Under the pieces are notes generated by a model. It was not told the origin of the DNA, did no database searches, and worked only from the letters and a program-made list of their open reading frames with translations. A stretch of 63,707 nt of DNA from Comamonadaceae bacterium (GTDB taxonomy: Bacteria; Pseudomonadota; Gammaproteobacteria; Burkholderiales; Burkholderiaceae_C): assembly GCA_027488735.1 (NCBI GenBank), contig JAIYBB010000009.1:1-63707 (forward strand), in the 5' to 3' direction. Positions 18,420 to 28,559 of the stretch are shown here, in pieces; within the stretch, counting starts at the first letter, position 1; each line of letters begins with the position of its first letter. The position numbers and the translations under genes were made by a program.

Positions 18420-19999
18420 AGCGTTTTTCGCAGGTTGGTAGGCGCTATGCGCAAAGCTTCTCGGTATTTGGCAACAGTGCGGCGCGCGCAATCAATGCCT
18501 TGCTCCTTGAGCATGTCGGAGAGTTGGTTGTCGGACAAAGGTTTTTTCGGGTTTTCGCTGGCGATCAATTGTTTGATCAGTGCGCGCACCGCCGTGCTGG
18601 ATGCGTTGTTGCCGCTGTCCGTGCCCAGCCCTGAGCCGAAGAAATATTTCAACTCGAAGGTGCCGTAAGGCGTGTGCATGTACTTGGCGGTGGTGACGCG
18701 GCTGATGGTGGATTCGTGCAAACCGAGTTCCTCGGCAATTTCGCGCAACACCATGGGCTTCATGGCGAGTTCGCCATGAATGAAAAAACTTTTTTGTCGC
18801 TGCGTGATGGCGTTGCTGACACGCAAAATGGTGTCAAAGCGTTGTTGAATGTTTTTGATCATCCAACGCGCTTCTTGCAAACGCTGTTGCAAACCGGCGT
18901 GGCTGTCGCCCTTGCTGCCTTTCAAGGCGTTGGCGTAAATGTCATTCACCTTCAGGCGCGGCATGACCTCGGGGTTGAGCATGGCGCGAAATTGCGGCAG
19001 ACCTTGTTTGTCGACGCCGCTGGCGGTGACCAGCACATCGGGGACCACCACATTGCGCTCGACATCGACAAAGCGTCTGCCGGGTTTGGGCTCAAGTCGT
19101 GCAATCAAAGCCATGGCCACTTTGACTTCAAGTTCGCTGGCACCAATCGCTGGCACCAAGCGTTTCACGTCCCGCTTGGCCAACAACTCCAAAGGCTGCT
19201 TGCAAATAGCCAATGCACAAGCGCGCACCGCGGCACGCTCTTCGGTGTCAGCAGGAATGGCTTGCAATTGCAAGCGCAAACATTCGCCCAGGTCACGCGC
19301 ACCCACACCGGTGGGCTCCAAGCTTTGCAACAAACCCAAAGCCACTTGAAAACGGTGCACCAGTTCTTCGCATTGCTCCAAGTCGTCCCCGGCCAAACTT
19401 TCTGCCAGCGTTTGGAAACTGTCTTCCAAGTAACCGTCATCGTTCAGCGATTCAATGAGAAAACGCAAAGCGGCGCGGTCGGTGTCATCCAGCCGCAATG
19501 ACAAGGCCTGACGGTGCAAAAACGCAGTCAGCGATTCTTGGTTGCGCGCCAGCTCAGTGGCCTGCGCTTTTTCATCGTCATTGTTGTTGTGGTTATGTGC
19601 TGGTGCGTCACCGCCCCATTCGCTGTCGTCCGGTGAAAACTCCACGCTGCCGTCGCCGTCCCAGCTCTCGGCGACACCTGCTGCGTCCAAAGGTGCATCC
19701 GGTGCTTCGCTGGCGGTCTCGACGCGTACTTCGCTGACCCGGTCCATCGGACCGTCCCAAGTGTCAGCATCATTGTCTGAATCGCTGGAGGCGGCGACAG
19801 CATCTTGTTTATCCAAGCCGAAGTCTTCACGCGGCGCCAAGTCTTCCATTTCTTTTTCAAGAAACGGGTTGTCGTCCAGCATTTGTTCGATTTCCTGGCT
19901 CAACTCCAAAGTGGAGAGTTGCAGCAGGCGGATGGATTGTTGCAACTGTGGCGTGAGTGCCAGGTGTTGCGAGACGCGCAGTGAGAGGCCTTGCTTCAT
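18416..19999 (-). CDS. rpoN: RNA polymerase sigma-54 factor
   Basis: Directs polymerase to -24/-12 promoters that need an AAA+ activator. Region I is Q/L-rich (LALTPQLQQSIRLLQLSTLELSQEIEQ), followed by an acidic linker (residues 60-150). The core-binding and helix-turn-helix parts come next (LGLHESTISRVTT), and the RpoN box ARRTVAKYRE lies at the C-terminus. 527 residues. It follows lptA-lptB, as is common, but hpf-ptsN-hprK, which often come next, are 23 kb away in this window. Confidence 0.97.
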   Translation of the reverse strand: MKQGLSLRVSQHLALTPQLQQSIRLLQLSTLELSQEIEQMLDDNPFLEKEMEDLAPREDFGLDKQDAVAASSDSDNDADTWDGPMDRVSEVRVETASEAPDAPLDAAGVAESWDGDGSVEFSPDDSEWGGDAPAHNHNNNDDEKAQATELARNQESLTAFLHRQALSLRLDDTDRAALRFLIESLNDDGYLEDSFQTLAESLAGDDLEQCEELVHRFQVALGLLQSLEPTGVGARDLGECLRLQLQAIPADTEERAAVRACALAICKQPLELLAKRDVKRLVPAIGASELEVKVAMALIARLEPKPGRRFVDVERNVVVPDVLVTASGVDKQGLPQFRAMLNPEVMPRLKVNDIYANALKGSKGDSHAGLQQRLQEARWMIKNIQQRFDTILRVSNAITQRQKSFFIHGELAMKPMVLREIAEELGLHESTISRVTTAKYMHTPYGTFELKYFFGSGLGTDSGNNASSTAVRALIKQLIASENPKKPLSDNQLSDMLKEQGIDCARRTVAKYREALRIAPTNLRKTL

Positions 20000-20014
20000 G
20001 CTGCGTCCCGGGCC

Positions 20015-20773
20015 TTACATGCGGAAGTTTTCGCCCAGGTACACCCGGCGTACCTCTGGGTTATGAATGATGTCTTGCGGCTTGCCTTCAGCCAGCACAC
20101 GCCCTTCACTGATGATGGCCGCATGGTCACATATGCCCAAGGTTTCACGCACATTGTGATCTGTGATCAAGACGCCAATGCCTTTGGCTTTGAGAAAACC
20201 GATGATGCGTTGAATCTCGAGAACCGCGATCGGGTCAATACCCGCAAAAGGTTCATCCAACAAAATATAGCGCGGTTGGGTGGCCAATGCTCTCGCAATT
20301 TCTACGCGACGGCGTTCGCCGCCCGAGAGCGCCAGTGCCGCAGATTCACGCAAATGCTCGATACGCAACTCTTTGAGCAAGCCGGTCAAGCGTTGCTCGA
20401 TCTCGGTTTTGGTCAGCGACTTGCCCTGTGCATCCGTTTGCAACTCCAGCACAGCACGCACGTTGTCAGCCACATTCAGCTTGCGAAAAATGGAGGCCTC
20501 TTGCGGCAAATAGCTCAAACCCATGCGGGCGCGCTGGTGTATGGGCAAATGCTCGACAGGAACACCATCGATGGTGATGGTGCCGCCATCGGCCCGCACC
20601 AAACCGACAATCATGTAAAAAGAGGTGGTCTTGCCTGCGCCGTTGGGCCCAAGCAAGCCGACCACTTCACCTTTGTTAACGTGGATCGATACGTCTTGTA
20701 CGACTTGCCGACCCACATATGACTTTTTCAAATGCTGGACCAGCAGGCCGTCTGCTTGGTCAGTCACTGTCAT
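20015..20773 (-). CDS. lptB: LPS export ABC transporter ATPase
   Basis: Cytoplasmic ATPase of LptB2FGC, which extracts LPS from the inner membrane. Walker [11 protein letters not shown]-loop LPQEASIF, signature LSGGERRR, Walker [13 protein letters not shown] and H-switch ITDHNVRET are all intact. The C-terminal YLGENFRM is typical of LptB. Its ATG overlaps the lptA stop by one base (TAATG). Confidence 0.97.
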   Translation of the reverse strand: MTVTDQADGLLVQHLKKSYVGRQVVQDVSIHVNKGEVVGLLGPNGAGKTTSFYMIVGLVRADGGTITIDGVPVEHLPIHQRARMGLSYLPQEASIFRKLNVADNVRAVLELQTDAQGKSLTKTEIEQRLTGLLKELRIEHLRESAALALSGGERRRVEIARALATQPRYILLDEPFAGIDPIAVLEIQRIIGFLKAKGIGVLITDHNVRETLGICDHAAIISEGRVLAEGKPQDIIHNPEVRRVYLGENFRM

Positions 20774-21321
20774 TACTTGGCCGCCTCATCGTCGGGCTTG
20801 GGTGTCAGCACTGCGCGAATACGCCCACTGCCGTTGGTGGGTTTGACGCCGCCGACCACACCATCGACGGAGAATTGGTCGCTCAGGTTTTCATAGATGA
20901 TGCGCTGGCCGGTAATCTGGTCGCCCAATACGGTGCCACGGTAGCGACGAAATTCTGCACGCCCTAGCAAGGTCAATCGATCTGCCTTGCCGTCGTATTC
21001 AATCAACTCACCTTCGCCCTCTATCCACTCTTCAACGCCTTCGCGTTTCTGCCTGAAGAACCCGCGTTGTCCGGGGGAAGGTTTGATCACGCCATACTGA
21101 AAACCGTCCGGATCTTGACGCACTTCCAACCGATCGCCTCGCATGACGATGGTGCCCTTGGTCGCCAGCACCTTGCCAGTGAATATGCTGGATTGCTTCA
21201 ACTCATCGTGTTCAAGGTTGTCAGCCTCGACATTCAAAGGCTTTTTGCGGTCGGCCTTTTCTGCCAGCGCTGGCGTCAGCGGCAGTGTGAACAAACAAAC
21301 AAGGAGCAGAAAATTTTTCAA
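20773..21321 (-). CDS. lptA: LPS transport periplasmic protein
   Basis: Periplasmic bridge protein carrying LPS between LptC and LptD. It has a signal peptide ([20 protein letters not shown]) and an OstA-like beta-jellyroll: [22 protein letters not shown], then [14 protein letters not shown] and [15 protein letters not shown]. The start is a TTG at 21321 with no nearby ATG. 182 residues. lptC, usually just upstream, is absent here: only 62 bases separate lptA from dsbA. Confidence 0.93.
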   Translation of the reverse strand: MKNFLLLVCLFTLPLTPALAEKADRKKPLNVEADNLEHDELKQSSIFTGKVLATKGTIVMRGDRLEVRQDPDGFQYGVIKPSPGQRGFFRQKREGVEEWIEGEGELIEYDGKADRLTLLGRAEFRRYRGTVLGDQITGQRIIYENLSDQFSVDGVVGGVKPTNGSGRIRAVLTPKPDDEAAK

Positions 21322-21383
21322 GGCACGGAAATTGCTGTGTTGGACAATGCCCGCATTGTAGGGGCAATGACAGACAGCAATTT

Positions 21384-22037
21384 TCAGCGGCCTTTGCGGA
21401 TTTCGTTCAGCAAAAAGTCAGTGATTTGCAGCGCCCGATCCATGCTGCCGGCCAAACTGCCATCGACATAAAAACGTCCGCCGATGCCCAGTGCAGGAAC
21501 ACCTTCTACTTTGTACTGCTCTTGCAACTGCGCGGCGCGACGGGCTTTGCCGACCACAGAAAACGAGTTGAACAACTCGGTGAACTTGGCCGCAGGAATA
21601 CCATTTTTTTCGGCCCAAGCAGACAAGGCCTCGGCTTTGTCCAGAGATTGCTTTTCAACATGGATGGCCGCAAACAATTTGCCCTGCAATTGCTCTACCT
21701 TGCCCAAAGTTTCGAGCACGTAATACGCGCGTTGCTGCGCTTCAAAGGTGTCGCGAAAGCGAACGGGTACCCGCTTGAGTTCCACATCCTTGGGCAGTTT
21801 TTTGCCCCAAGCGCTGAGCGTGGGCTCAAACGCATTGCAGTGAGGACAGTTGTACCAAAAGAACTCCAAGACCTCCACTTTGCCCTTGGGCGCATCGGTG
21901 GTGATGGGTTTGGACAGCACCAAATAGTCAGTGCCCGCCTTGAAGCCAGCGGACTGTGACATGGCGGCTTGCCATGGTAAGAAGAGTGAGCCAGCAACAC
22001 TGGACGAAGCCAGGGCAGTGAATTGACGACGTTTCAT
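21384..22037 (-). CDS. dsbA: Thiol:disulfide interchange protein DsbA
   Basis: Periplasmic oxidase that introduces disulfides into exported proteins. It has a twin-basic signal region (MKRRQFTALASSSVAGSLF), active site CPHC within FFWYNCPHCNAFEP, a helical insertion and the cis-Pro loop EGVPALGIGG. ATG 22037 has AAAGG seven bases upstream; two upstream Met codons are too close to that site. It directly follows the SPOR gene, as in the conserved argS-SPOR-dsbA order. Confidence 0.95.
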   Translation of the reverse strand: MKRRQFTALASSSVAGSLFLPWQAAMSQSAGFKAGTDYLVLSKPITTDAPKGKVEVLEFFWYNCPHCNAFEPTLSAWGKKLPKDVELKRVPVRFRDTFEAQQRAYYVLETLGKVEQLQGKLFAAIHVEKQSLDKAEALSAWAEKNGIPAAKFTELFNSFSVVGKARRAAQLQEQYKVEGVPALGIGGRFYVDGSLAGSMDRALQITDFLLNEIRKGR

Positions 22038-22053
22038 GACCATACCTTTCAAG

Positions 22054-22635
22054 TTATCGTTGCACCCGAATCAACGCGGATTCAAATTTCGCGGTTTTCA
22101 ATTGCATTTGTATTTGCTCAGCCTGCGACTTGGTGTCAAAAGGTCCCAAGCGCACGCGGTAGATGATTTTTCCCTCTTGCTCGCGTTGTGAAATGACGGG
22201 GTCATACCCTCCCAAAGCCAATTTCGCGCGTTGCCCCTCGGCATCGGCGCTAGCGACAAATGCACCGACTTGCACAAAATATTGGAATGCATCGGACTGC
22301 TGGGCTTTGCTTGCTGCCAAATCACCCAAGGGGTCTTCAGAAGCGGCGGGGGCAGCAGGGGCAATAGGCTCGACGGGCTTGTCAGATTTTGCGCTGTCTG
22401 TGGGTGTATTAGCAGACGGGGTCTTGCCATAAAGCGGCGCATTGGGGTCCCAGTCCTTGTTTTTCTTTTCTTCAGCGGCGTCTTGGTCGGCGTTACGCGT
22501 CAGGCCCTTGTTCATGAATGGAATAGGCACCTTGGTGACATACACCGCCACCAGCAAAGCAATCAGCAAGCCCACCACCAAGCCCAATATAAAGCCTACC
22601 AAGGTGTTGCCGCGCTGCGCGGTAATAGATGCCAT
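22054..22635 (-). CDS. SPOR domain protein (FtsN-like)
   Basis: Inner-membrane protein of the septum, FtsN-like. It has one N-terminal transmembrane helix (residues 12-34), a variable Pro/Ala/Lys linker, and a C-terminal SPOR domain (about 115-193: YFVQVGAFVASADAEGQRAKLAL to RVRLGPFDTKSQAEQ) that binds denuded septal peptidoglycan. 193 residues, 12 bases after argS. Whether it is the essential FtsN or an accessory SPOR protein cannot be told from sequence alone. Confidence 0.9.
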   Translation of the reverse strand: MASITAQRGNTLVGFILGLVVGLLIALLVAVYVTKVPIPFMNKGLTRNADQDAAEEKKNKDWDPNAPLYGKTPSANTPTDSAKSDKPVEPIAPAAPAASEDPLGDLAASKAQQSDAFQYFVQVGAFVASADAEGQRAKLALGGYDPVISQREQEGKIIYRVRLGPFDTKSQAEQIQMQLKTAKFESALIRVQR

Positions 22636-22647
22636 TCGCTGTCCTCT

Positions 22648-24369
22648 TTACATGACGTCAGGGGCGTGCACCCCCAACATGTTTAGACCATTTTTCAACA
22701 CCTGTGCTGTGGCGAAAATCAAAGCCGCTCGAGCGTTGCGCATGGCTTCATCGTCCACCAAAATACGTTCTGCATCGTAATAGCTGTGATAGCACGCAGC
22801 AAGTTCGCGCAAATAAAACGTTACATCGTGCGGGGCCAAGTCGGCACATGCCTGCGCCAACACCTGAGGGTATCGCGACAACAACATCATCAAGGCTTGC
22901 GCCGGGGCGCTGTCAAGGGTTGACAAGTCGGCGCGCTTTAAAAGGGGCAAGACATCTTGAGCGAGCACGGATGGGTCTTGCGCGGCTGTGGACGAAAGCT
23001 TGCCCAACACCGAGCAAATACGGGCATGGGCATACTGCACGTAATAGACGGGGTTTTCATTGTTTTTGGCGCGCGCCAAATCCACGTCAAACACATACTC
23101 GGTGTCGGCTTTGCGACTGAGCAGAAAAAATCGCACGGCATCCTTGCTGGTCCAATCGATCAAATCGCGCAAGGTCACATAACTGCCAGCGCGTTTGGAA
23201 ATCTTTACTTCTTCGCCGCCGCGCATGACGCGCACCATGGTGTGCAACAAATAGTCGGGATAACCCACAGGAATATTCAAGCCCTGTTGCTTGGAGGCGG
23301 CTTGCACACCCGCACGCACGCGGGCGATGGTGCCGTGGTGATCGGTGCCTTGGATATTGATGACTTTGCTGAAACCACGCTGCCACTTGGCCAAGTGATA
23401 CGCCACATCAGGCACGAAATAGGTGTAACTGCCGTCTGACTTGCGCATGACCCGGTCTTTGTCGTCGCCGAAGTCGGTGGAGCGCAACCACAGCGCGCCG
23501 TCTTGTTCGTAGGTGTGCCCAGAGGCTTGCAGCGATGCCACTGCATTTTCCACTTTGCCATCGGCGTAGAGGCTCGACTCCAAATAGTACTGGTCAAAAG
23601 ACACTTGAAAAGCTTGCAAATCCAAGTCTTGTTCATGGCGCAAATAAGCGACAGCAAATTCGCGGATGTTGTCTAAATCGTTGGCGTCCCCATGGGCCGT
23701 GACTTGTCGGTCATCGGCCACCACCGTTTTACAAGCCAAAAAATCCTGGGCAATGTCTGCAATGTATTCGCCGTTGTAAGCGTTCTCAGGCCAATCGGTA
23801 TCGCCGGGCTTGATCCCTTTGGCACGGCATTGTGTGGACACAGCCAAGGTTTGAATTTGTACGCCAGCGTCGTTGTAATAAAACTCGCGGTGCACCGACC
23901 AGCCTTGGGAATGAAACAAATTGCAAATCGCGTCACCCAACGCCGCTTGTCTGCCGTGGCCGACATGCAAAGGGCCGGTGGGGTTGGCGGACACAAACTC
24001 GACCAGCAATTTTTGCCCATGGGGGGGCTGATCACCATACTTGTCGTTGTTGATCAGCACTTCATGCACCACTTGCTGCTTGGCTTGGGGCTTGAGGCGC
24101 AAATTGAGAAAACCAGGACCGGCGACCTCAATGGCTGACAACCAACGCTTGCCTGCTTCGCTGTCTAACAAGCTTTGACGCAATTGCTCACCGAGTTCAC
24201 GCGGGTTGCGCCCCAGCGGCTTGGCCAATTGCATGGCGGCGGTGACCGCCCAGTCGCCGTGGGAAGACACCTTAGGTGTTTCAAAACGGGCCTTGCCACC
24301 ACTGCCTGGCGACAAAGCCTCCAAAGCTGCTGTCAGCGCAGCCAGCAAATCATCCTGAACCTGTTGCAT
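22648..24369 (-). CDS. argS: Arginyl-tRNA synthetase
   Basis: Class I synthetase charging tRNA-Arg. An N-terminal additional domain is followed by the HIGH-type motif [12 protein letters not shown] (about residue 115) and an equivalent of KMSK at [13 protein letters not shown]. The C-terminal DALR anticodon-binding domain ends HAPDVM. 573 residues with ATG start. First of argS-SPOR-dsbA. Confidence 0.97.
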   Translation of the reverse strand: MQQVQDDLLAALTAALEALSPGSGGKARFETPKVSSHGDWAVTAAMQLAKPLGRNPRELGEQLRQSLLDSEAGKRWLSAIEVAGPGFLNLRLKPQAKQQVVHEVLINNDKYGDQPPHGQKLLVEFVSANPTGPLHVGHGRQAALGDAICNLFHSQGWSVHREFYYNDAGVQIQTLAVSTQCRAKGIKPGDTDWPENAYNGEYIADIAQDFLACKTVVADDRQVTAHGDANDLDNIREFAVAYLRHEQDLDLQAFQVSFDQYYLESSLYADGKVENAVASLQASGHTYEQDGALWLRSTDFGDDKDRVMRKSDGSYTYFVPDVAYHLAKWQRGFSKVINIQGTDHHGTIARVRAGVQAASKQQGLNIPVGYPDYLLHTMVRVMRGGEEVKISKRAGSYVTLRDLIDWTSKDAVRFFLLSRKADTEYVFDVDLARAKNNENPVYYVQYAHARICSVLGKLSSTAAQDPSVLAQDVLPLLKRADLSTLDSAPAQALMMLLSRYPQVLAQACADLAPHDVTFYLRELAACYHSYYDAERILVDDEAMRNARAALIFATAQVLKNGLNMLGVHAPDVM

Positions 24370-24378
24370 GGTTAACGT

Positions 24379-25029
24379 TCAGAAACGATAGCTGACTCCA
24401 AGATTCAAGGCATTGGTGATCAGATTGGTTTTGAGTCGGCCGCCGGTGATAGCCACATCTATCATCATGTAATGCATTTGAAACTCGGTCAGCAGGTTCC
24501 ATTTGTCGTTGATAGGGTAGTTAAAGCCAGCCAAGACCGTGGCGACGGGACCACCGTATTGGTATTCAAATGTTTTATTACCCGCCCAAGTCACTTCGAC
24601 ATGGGGCACAGAAATGCCAATGCCAGCGCCCACATGGGGGCGGATACTGCGGTACGTGAAGCGACGCATGGCAAGCACCGTGAGAGGATTAGCACCATCG
24701 GTAAATTCCAGTCTCGTGTAGCTGTTTCCACTGGTACCGGTGTTGCTGGAACTGTTCAAGTCAGTCGAGTAAGCCTTGGTATGGGCATAGTTGACTACAT
24801 AGCCCCAATCATCGGTCACCCAGTCGGTGTAACGCAAACCAAGGTAAATGGGAAAAGACAAAGGCTTGCCTTCCCAGCCCGTGTAAAAAGACTTTCCCGT
24901 GTTGGTGTTTTCGACAGTGGAGTGCGGAGAGCTTTGATGGCCACTGTAAACAGTGAATTCAGATTCAGCCCATGCCGCACAAGACATGCTGATCACCAGA
25001 CCTGCCAGACCAATTTTCAAACGGTTCAC
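24379..25029 (-). CDS. Outer-membrane beta-barrel protein
   Basis: Predicted small barrel in the outer membrane. It has a signal peptide (about residues 1-22, ending AAWA), alternating strands throughout, and a terminal aromatic signature ending GVSYRF. GTG 25029 is chosen because AGGAGG lies five bases before it; an upstream GTG at 25035 overlaps that site. 216 residues. Resembles OmpW/OmpA-barrel-like proteins with four to five hairpins; no specific family could be assigned. Divergent from malate synthase G. Confidence 0.75.
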   Translation of the reverse strand: MNRLKIGLAGLVISMSCAAWAESEFTVYSGHQSSPHSTVENTNTGKSFYTGWEGKPLSFPIYLGLRYTDWVTDDWGYVVNYAHTKAYSTDLNSSSNTGTSGNSYTRLEFTDGANPLTVLAMRRFTYRSIRPHVGAGIGISVPHVEVTWAGNKTFEYQYGGPVATVLAGFNYPINDKWNLLTEFQMHYMMIDVAITGGRLKTNLITNALNLGVSYRF

Positions 25030-25098
25030 AGCCACCTCCTAAAATAGAAAATTATCGGTGAAAACCCGAAACCCATTTTTGTGACCAGAAAGCCTTAG

Positions 25099-27306
25099 AT
25101 GACTCAGCGTACTTCCCTCTACCAATTGCATGTAGATTCCGCCCTTTACCGGTTCATCGACCAACAGGTACTTCCCGGCACAGGCGTCTCCAGCGTCACT
25201 TTCTGGAAAGGATTTGACCAACTGGTACAAGACCTGGCGCCTAAAAATAAAGCCTTGCTGTCCGAGCGTGACCGCTTGCAAACCGCGTTGGACCAATGGC
25301 ACCAAGCCCACCCGGGACCGGTCACCGACATGAAAGCGTATCAGGCGTTTTTGCATGACATCGGCTATTTGGTGCCGGTGCCTGCCAAAGCCAAAGCCAC
25401 CACCGCGAACGTGGACGCGGAACTGGCTTTGCAGGCAGGCCCGCAATTGGTGGTGCCGATTTTGAATGCCCGCTATGCCTTGAATGCTGCCAATGCACGC
25501 TGGGGTTCGCTCTACGACGCTTTGTACGGCACCGACGTTATTTCAGAAGCCAACGGCTGCGCCAAAGGCCCGGGCTACAACGAAAAACGTGGCGCCAAAG
25601 TCATTGAATACGCACGTTATGTGCTGGACCGCACCGTGCCCTTGAAAAAGGGCTCGCACATGGATTCCACCGGCTACGCCGTGGTCAAAGGCGCTTTGGT
25701 GGTGTCCTTGAAAGGCGGCAAAACTTCTGCGCTGGCAGACCCCAAACAATTCGTCGGTTACCAAGGCGATGCGGCTCGCCCCTCTTCCGTTCTGCTGGTG
25801 CACAACGGTTTGCATTTGGATATTCAAATCAACCCGAAAAGCCCGATTGGTGCCACCGACCCGGCAGGCGTGAGTGATTTGGTGGTCGAAGCCGCGCTCT
25901 CCACCATTTTGGACTTGGAAGATTCCGTCGCCGCCGTGGATGCCGAAGACAAACTTCTGGCCTACAGCAACTGGTTGGGCATTTTGAAAGGCACACTCAC
26001 CGAAGACGTGAGCAAAGGCGGACATAGCTTTAAACGCGGCCTCAATGCTGACCGGGTTTACCACTCACCCAAGGGCAACGCCGAGGTGAAACTGCATGGC
26101 CGCTCGCTGCTGTTTTTGCGTAACGTCGGTCATTTGATGACCAACCCGGCCATTCTTTACGACGGCGCCGATGGTCACACGCATGAAATTCCCGAAGGCA
26201 TCATGGACGCCATGGTGACCACAACCATAGCTCTGCACGATTTGCAAGGCCATGGCGCCAACGGCATCCGCAATTCACGCACCGGCTCGGTCTACATCGT
26301 CAAACCCAAAATGCATGGCCCGGCTGAAGTGGCGTTTGCCTCTGAATTGTTCGGCCGTGTCGAGCAAATACTGGGCTTGCCAGACAGCACCGTCAAGCTG
26401 GGCATCATGGACGAAGAACGCCGCACCAGCGTCAACCTCAAAGCGTGTATTGCCGCCGCCGCCAGCCGCGTGGCATTCATTAACACTGGTTTCTTAGACC
26501 GCACCGGCGACGAAATGCACACCGCCATGCACGCCGGTCCTATGCTGCGCAAAGGCGATATGAAGAGCAGCGCGTGGATCGCCGCCTACGAGAAAAACAA
26601 TGTGCTGGTCGGCTTGTCCTGCGGCCTGCGCGGCAAGGCGCAAATCGGCAAAGGCATGTGGGCCATGCCCGATTTGATGAAAGCCATGATGGAGCAAAAA
26701 ATTGCGCACCCACAAGCCGGTGCCAATACCGCGTGGGTGCCCAGCCCCACCGCTGCCACGCTGCACGCCATGCACTACCACCAATTGTTGGTCAGCGATG
26801 TGCAAAAAGAACTGGAAAAAATCGATGCCAACAAACAGCATGCTTCGTTGCTGAAAGATTTGTTGTCCGTGCCCGTTGTTGCCAAAGCCAATTGGAGCGA
26901 AGCCGACAAACAGCAAGAGCTGGACAACAACGTGCAAGGCATTTTGGGTTATGTGGTGCGTTGGATCGATCAAGGCGTGGGCTGCTCCAAAGTGCCCGAC
27001 ATTCATAACGTCGGACTGATGGAAGACCGCGCCACGCTGCGAATTTCCAGCCAGCACATTGCCAACTGGCTCAAACACGGCGTGGTCAGCGAAGCGCAAG
27101 TGCGCGCCACGTTCGAGCGCATGGCGGCTGTGGTTGACAAGCAAAACGCCAGTGACCACTTGTACCAACCCATGGCTGGCCATTTCAGCAGCTCCAAAGC
27201 CTATCTGGCAGCCACCGACCTGGTGTTCAAAGGCATGGCACAACCCAGCGGCTATACCGAGCCTTTGCTGCACGCTTGGCGTTTGAAAGTGAAAGCGGCG
27301 GCCTGA
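25099..27306 (+). CDS. glcB: Malate synthase G
   Basis: Condenses glyoxylate with acetyl-CoA to malate, in glyoxylate/glycolate use. At 735 residues it is the large G isoform, with [45 protein letters not shown] core, [38 protein letters not shown] and [16 protein letters not shown] in order. No isocitrate lyase or glycolate oxidase gene is nearby. gph elsewhere in the window could feed glycolate, but that link is inference. Confidence 0.97.
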   Translation: MTQRTSLYQLHVDSALYRFIDQQVLPGTGVSSVTFWKGFDQLVQDLAPKNKALLSERDRLQTALDQWHQAHPGPVTDMKAYQAFLHDIGYLVPVPAKAKATTANVDAELALQAGPQLVVPILNARYALNAANARWGSLYDALYGTDVISEANGCAKGPGYNEKRGAKVIEYARYVLDRTVPLKKGSHMDSTGYAVVKGALVVSLKGGKTSALADPKQFVGYQGDAARPSSVLLVHNGLHLDIQINPKSPIGATDPAGVSDLVVEAALSTILDLEDSVAAVDAEDKLLAYSNWLGILKGTLTEDVSKGGHSFKRGLNADRVYHSPKGNAEVKLHGRSLLFLRNVGHLMTNPAILYDGADGHTHEIPEGIMDAMVTTTIALHDLQGHGANGIRNSRTGSVYIVKPKMHGPAEVAFASELFGRVEQILGLPDSTVKLGIMDEERRTSVNLKACIAAAASRVAFINTGFLDRTGDEMHTAMHAGPMLRKGDMKSSAWIAAYEKNNVLVGLSCGLRGKAQIGKGMWAMPDLMKAMMEQKIAHPQAGANTAWVPSPTAATLHAMHYHQLLVSDVQKELEKIDANKQHASLLKDLLSVPVVAKANWSEADKQQELDNNVQGILGYVVRWIDQGVGCSKVPDIHNVGLMEDRATLRISSQHIANWLKHGVVSEAQVRATFERMAAVVDKQNASDHLYQPMAGHFSSSKAYLAATDLVFKGMAQPSGYTEPLLHAWRLKVKAAA

Positions 27307-27312
27307 GCCTGA

Positions 27313-28524
27313 TCAGGCGTTACGCCTTAACAACTGCGGCAAGGTCAGTCTGTAGCGGTTGACCTTGCTCCACCAGCTGGAAAATGATTTGCAATGCTCT
27401 TCTTGCAGCGGCCACAAGCGCGGCGGGCTGTGACGAACCCATTGAACCCCTGGCAAGTCTGGCAAGCAGCGGTGGTCCCATACATGCACGGCTTTGGCTT
27501 TGCCCAATATCTGCCCCAAACTTGCAGCATCTTCAAACCAACAGTGGGATGCCAACGCATGCATGCCGCGCGCAACAAATTTCCAACGCGCCTGGCTCCA
27601 CGGCCTGGCCTCAGTCCACTCCAACCAGCAGGCCGCCACTTGCATCGCGTCTGCAGGCACACTGGCTGGCAGCTTGTCGGTCAATGCCCACGGGTGGATC
27701 CACCAAACCTCGCGGCCATTCAATTTCTCTGCCGCCAAGCCGGCAGGCAGCAGCTCAACACCAGGTGGTGGTCGTGTGAACAACTCCGGCTCATCAACGT
27801 GCGCAAACGTTTTGGACGATTGGGTGAAGGTGGCTCGGCTGCGCGCAATCATGTCAATGATGTCGAGCTCTTGGTCCACCACGGTTTGCTTGCTGTGCCA
27901 AGGTTCGGGGGCATGTATAGCCACATTGGCCGCGTTGAACAGATAAGGTTTGCTGCTGCCCGTGCCCGCTACCCATTGCCAGCTCAGGTCGTTGCTCGCC
28001 ACGTCGCCATCGAGCAAATGGCTGTACATCCAATCAGCTCCCGCGCGCCAATGCACTTTACGGATATGTATCAAATAACTGGCCAGCCACAAACGCGCAT
28101 GGTTATGCACATACCCATTGAAATACAGTTGGCGCACCGCTTGGTCGATCACAGGTACGCCGGTGGCGCCATGGCGCACATCGTCTGGCATGTCCTTGCT
28201 GTAAGCGTCCTCAGGCAACACGCCTTCGCGCAAATTCGCATGGATGGCGTCGCCCAGCACCTGATGCACATGCTGGAAATATTCACGCCACGCCAATTCA
28301 TAAATAAATTTGTGTTGCGCACCCATGCGGTGCACACGGTACATGTAATCAGCCACATCGGGAATGCTCAAAATGCCGTGCGTCAAGTACGGCGACAACA
28401 TGCTGACCGCGCCATGCACATGGTTTCGACTTTGCGAATACTCAAAAGGCCTGACCGCGTTCAGTCGCTCCTTGGCGGCATAGGCGTAGGGCTCGAATAA
28501 AGCCTGTTCAATAAAGACCTTCAT
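27313..28524 (-). CDS. Photolyase-like FAD-binding protein with unusual domain order
   Basis: Residues about 20-225 are a photolyase/cryptochrome FAD-binding domain: LSPYLTHGILS, YELAWREYFQHVHQ, TGVPVIDQAVRQLYFNGYVHN, HARLWLASYLIHI, and GDVASNDLSWQWVAGTGSS. The alpha/beta antenna domain that normally precedes it is missing. Instead about 130 residues after it (REVWWIHPWALTD to VHVWDHRCLPDL) look like such an alpha/beta domain, suggesting permutation. The ATG at 28524 is used; GTG 28527 is one codon upstream. Convergent with glcB. DNA repair or light sensing is plausible, not shown. Confidence 0.8.
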   Translation of the reverse strand: MKVFIEQALFEPYAYAAKERLNAVRPFEYSQSRNHVHGAVSMLSPYLTHGILSIPDVADYMYRVHRMGAQHKFIYELAWREYFQHVHQVLGDAIHANLREGVLPEDAYSKDMPDDVRHGATGVPVIDQAVRQLYFNGYVHNHARLWLASYLIHIRKVHWRAGADWMYSHLLDGDVASNDLSWQWVAGTGSSKPYLFNAANVAIHAPEPWHSKQTVVDQELDIIDMIARSRATFTQSSKTFAHVDEPELFTRPPPGVELLPAGLAAEKLNGREVWWIHPWALTDKLPASVPADAMQVAACWLEWTEARPWSQARWKFVARGMHALASHCWFEDAASLGQILGKAKAVHVWDHRCLPDLPGVQWVRHSPPRLWPLQEEHCKSFSSWWSKVNRYRLTLPQLLRRNA

Positions 28525-28559
28525 CACTTATATACAGCGTGTGTGTGGGCCATGGCCGC

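Noticed and set aside
27307..27318. GCCTGATCAGGC palindrome as a bidirectional terminator after glcB
   Set aside because: It has no loop or T-run and overlaps the end of the convergent photolyase-like gene.
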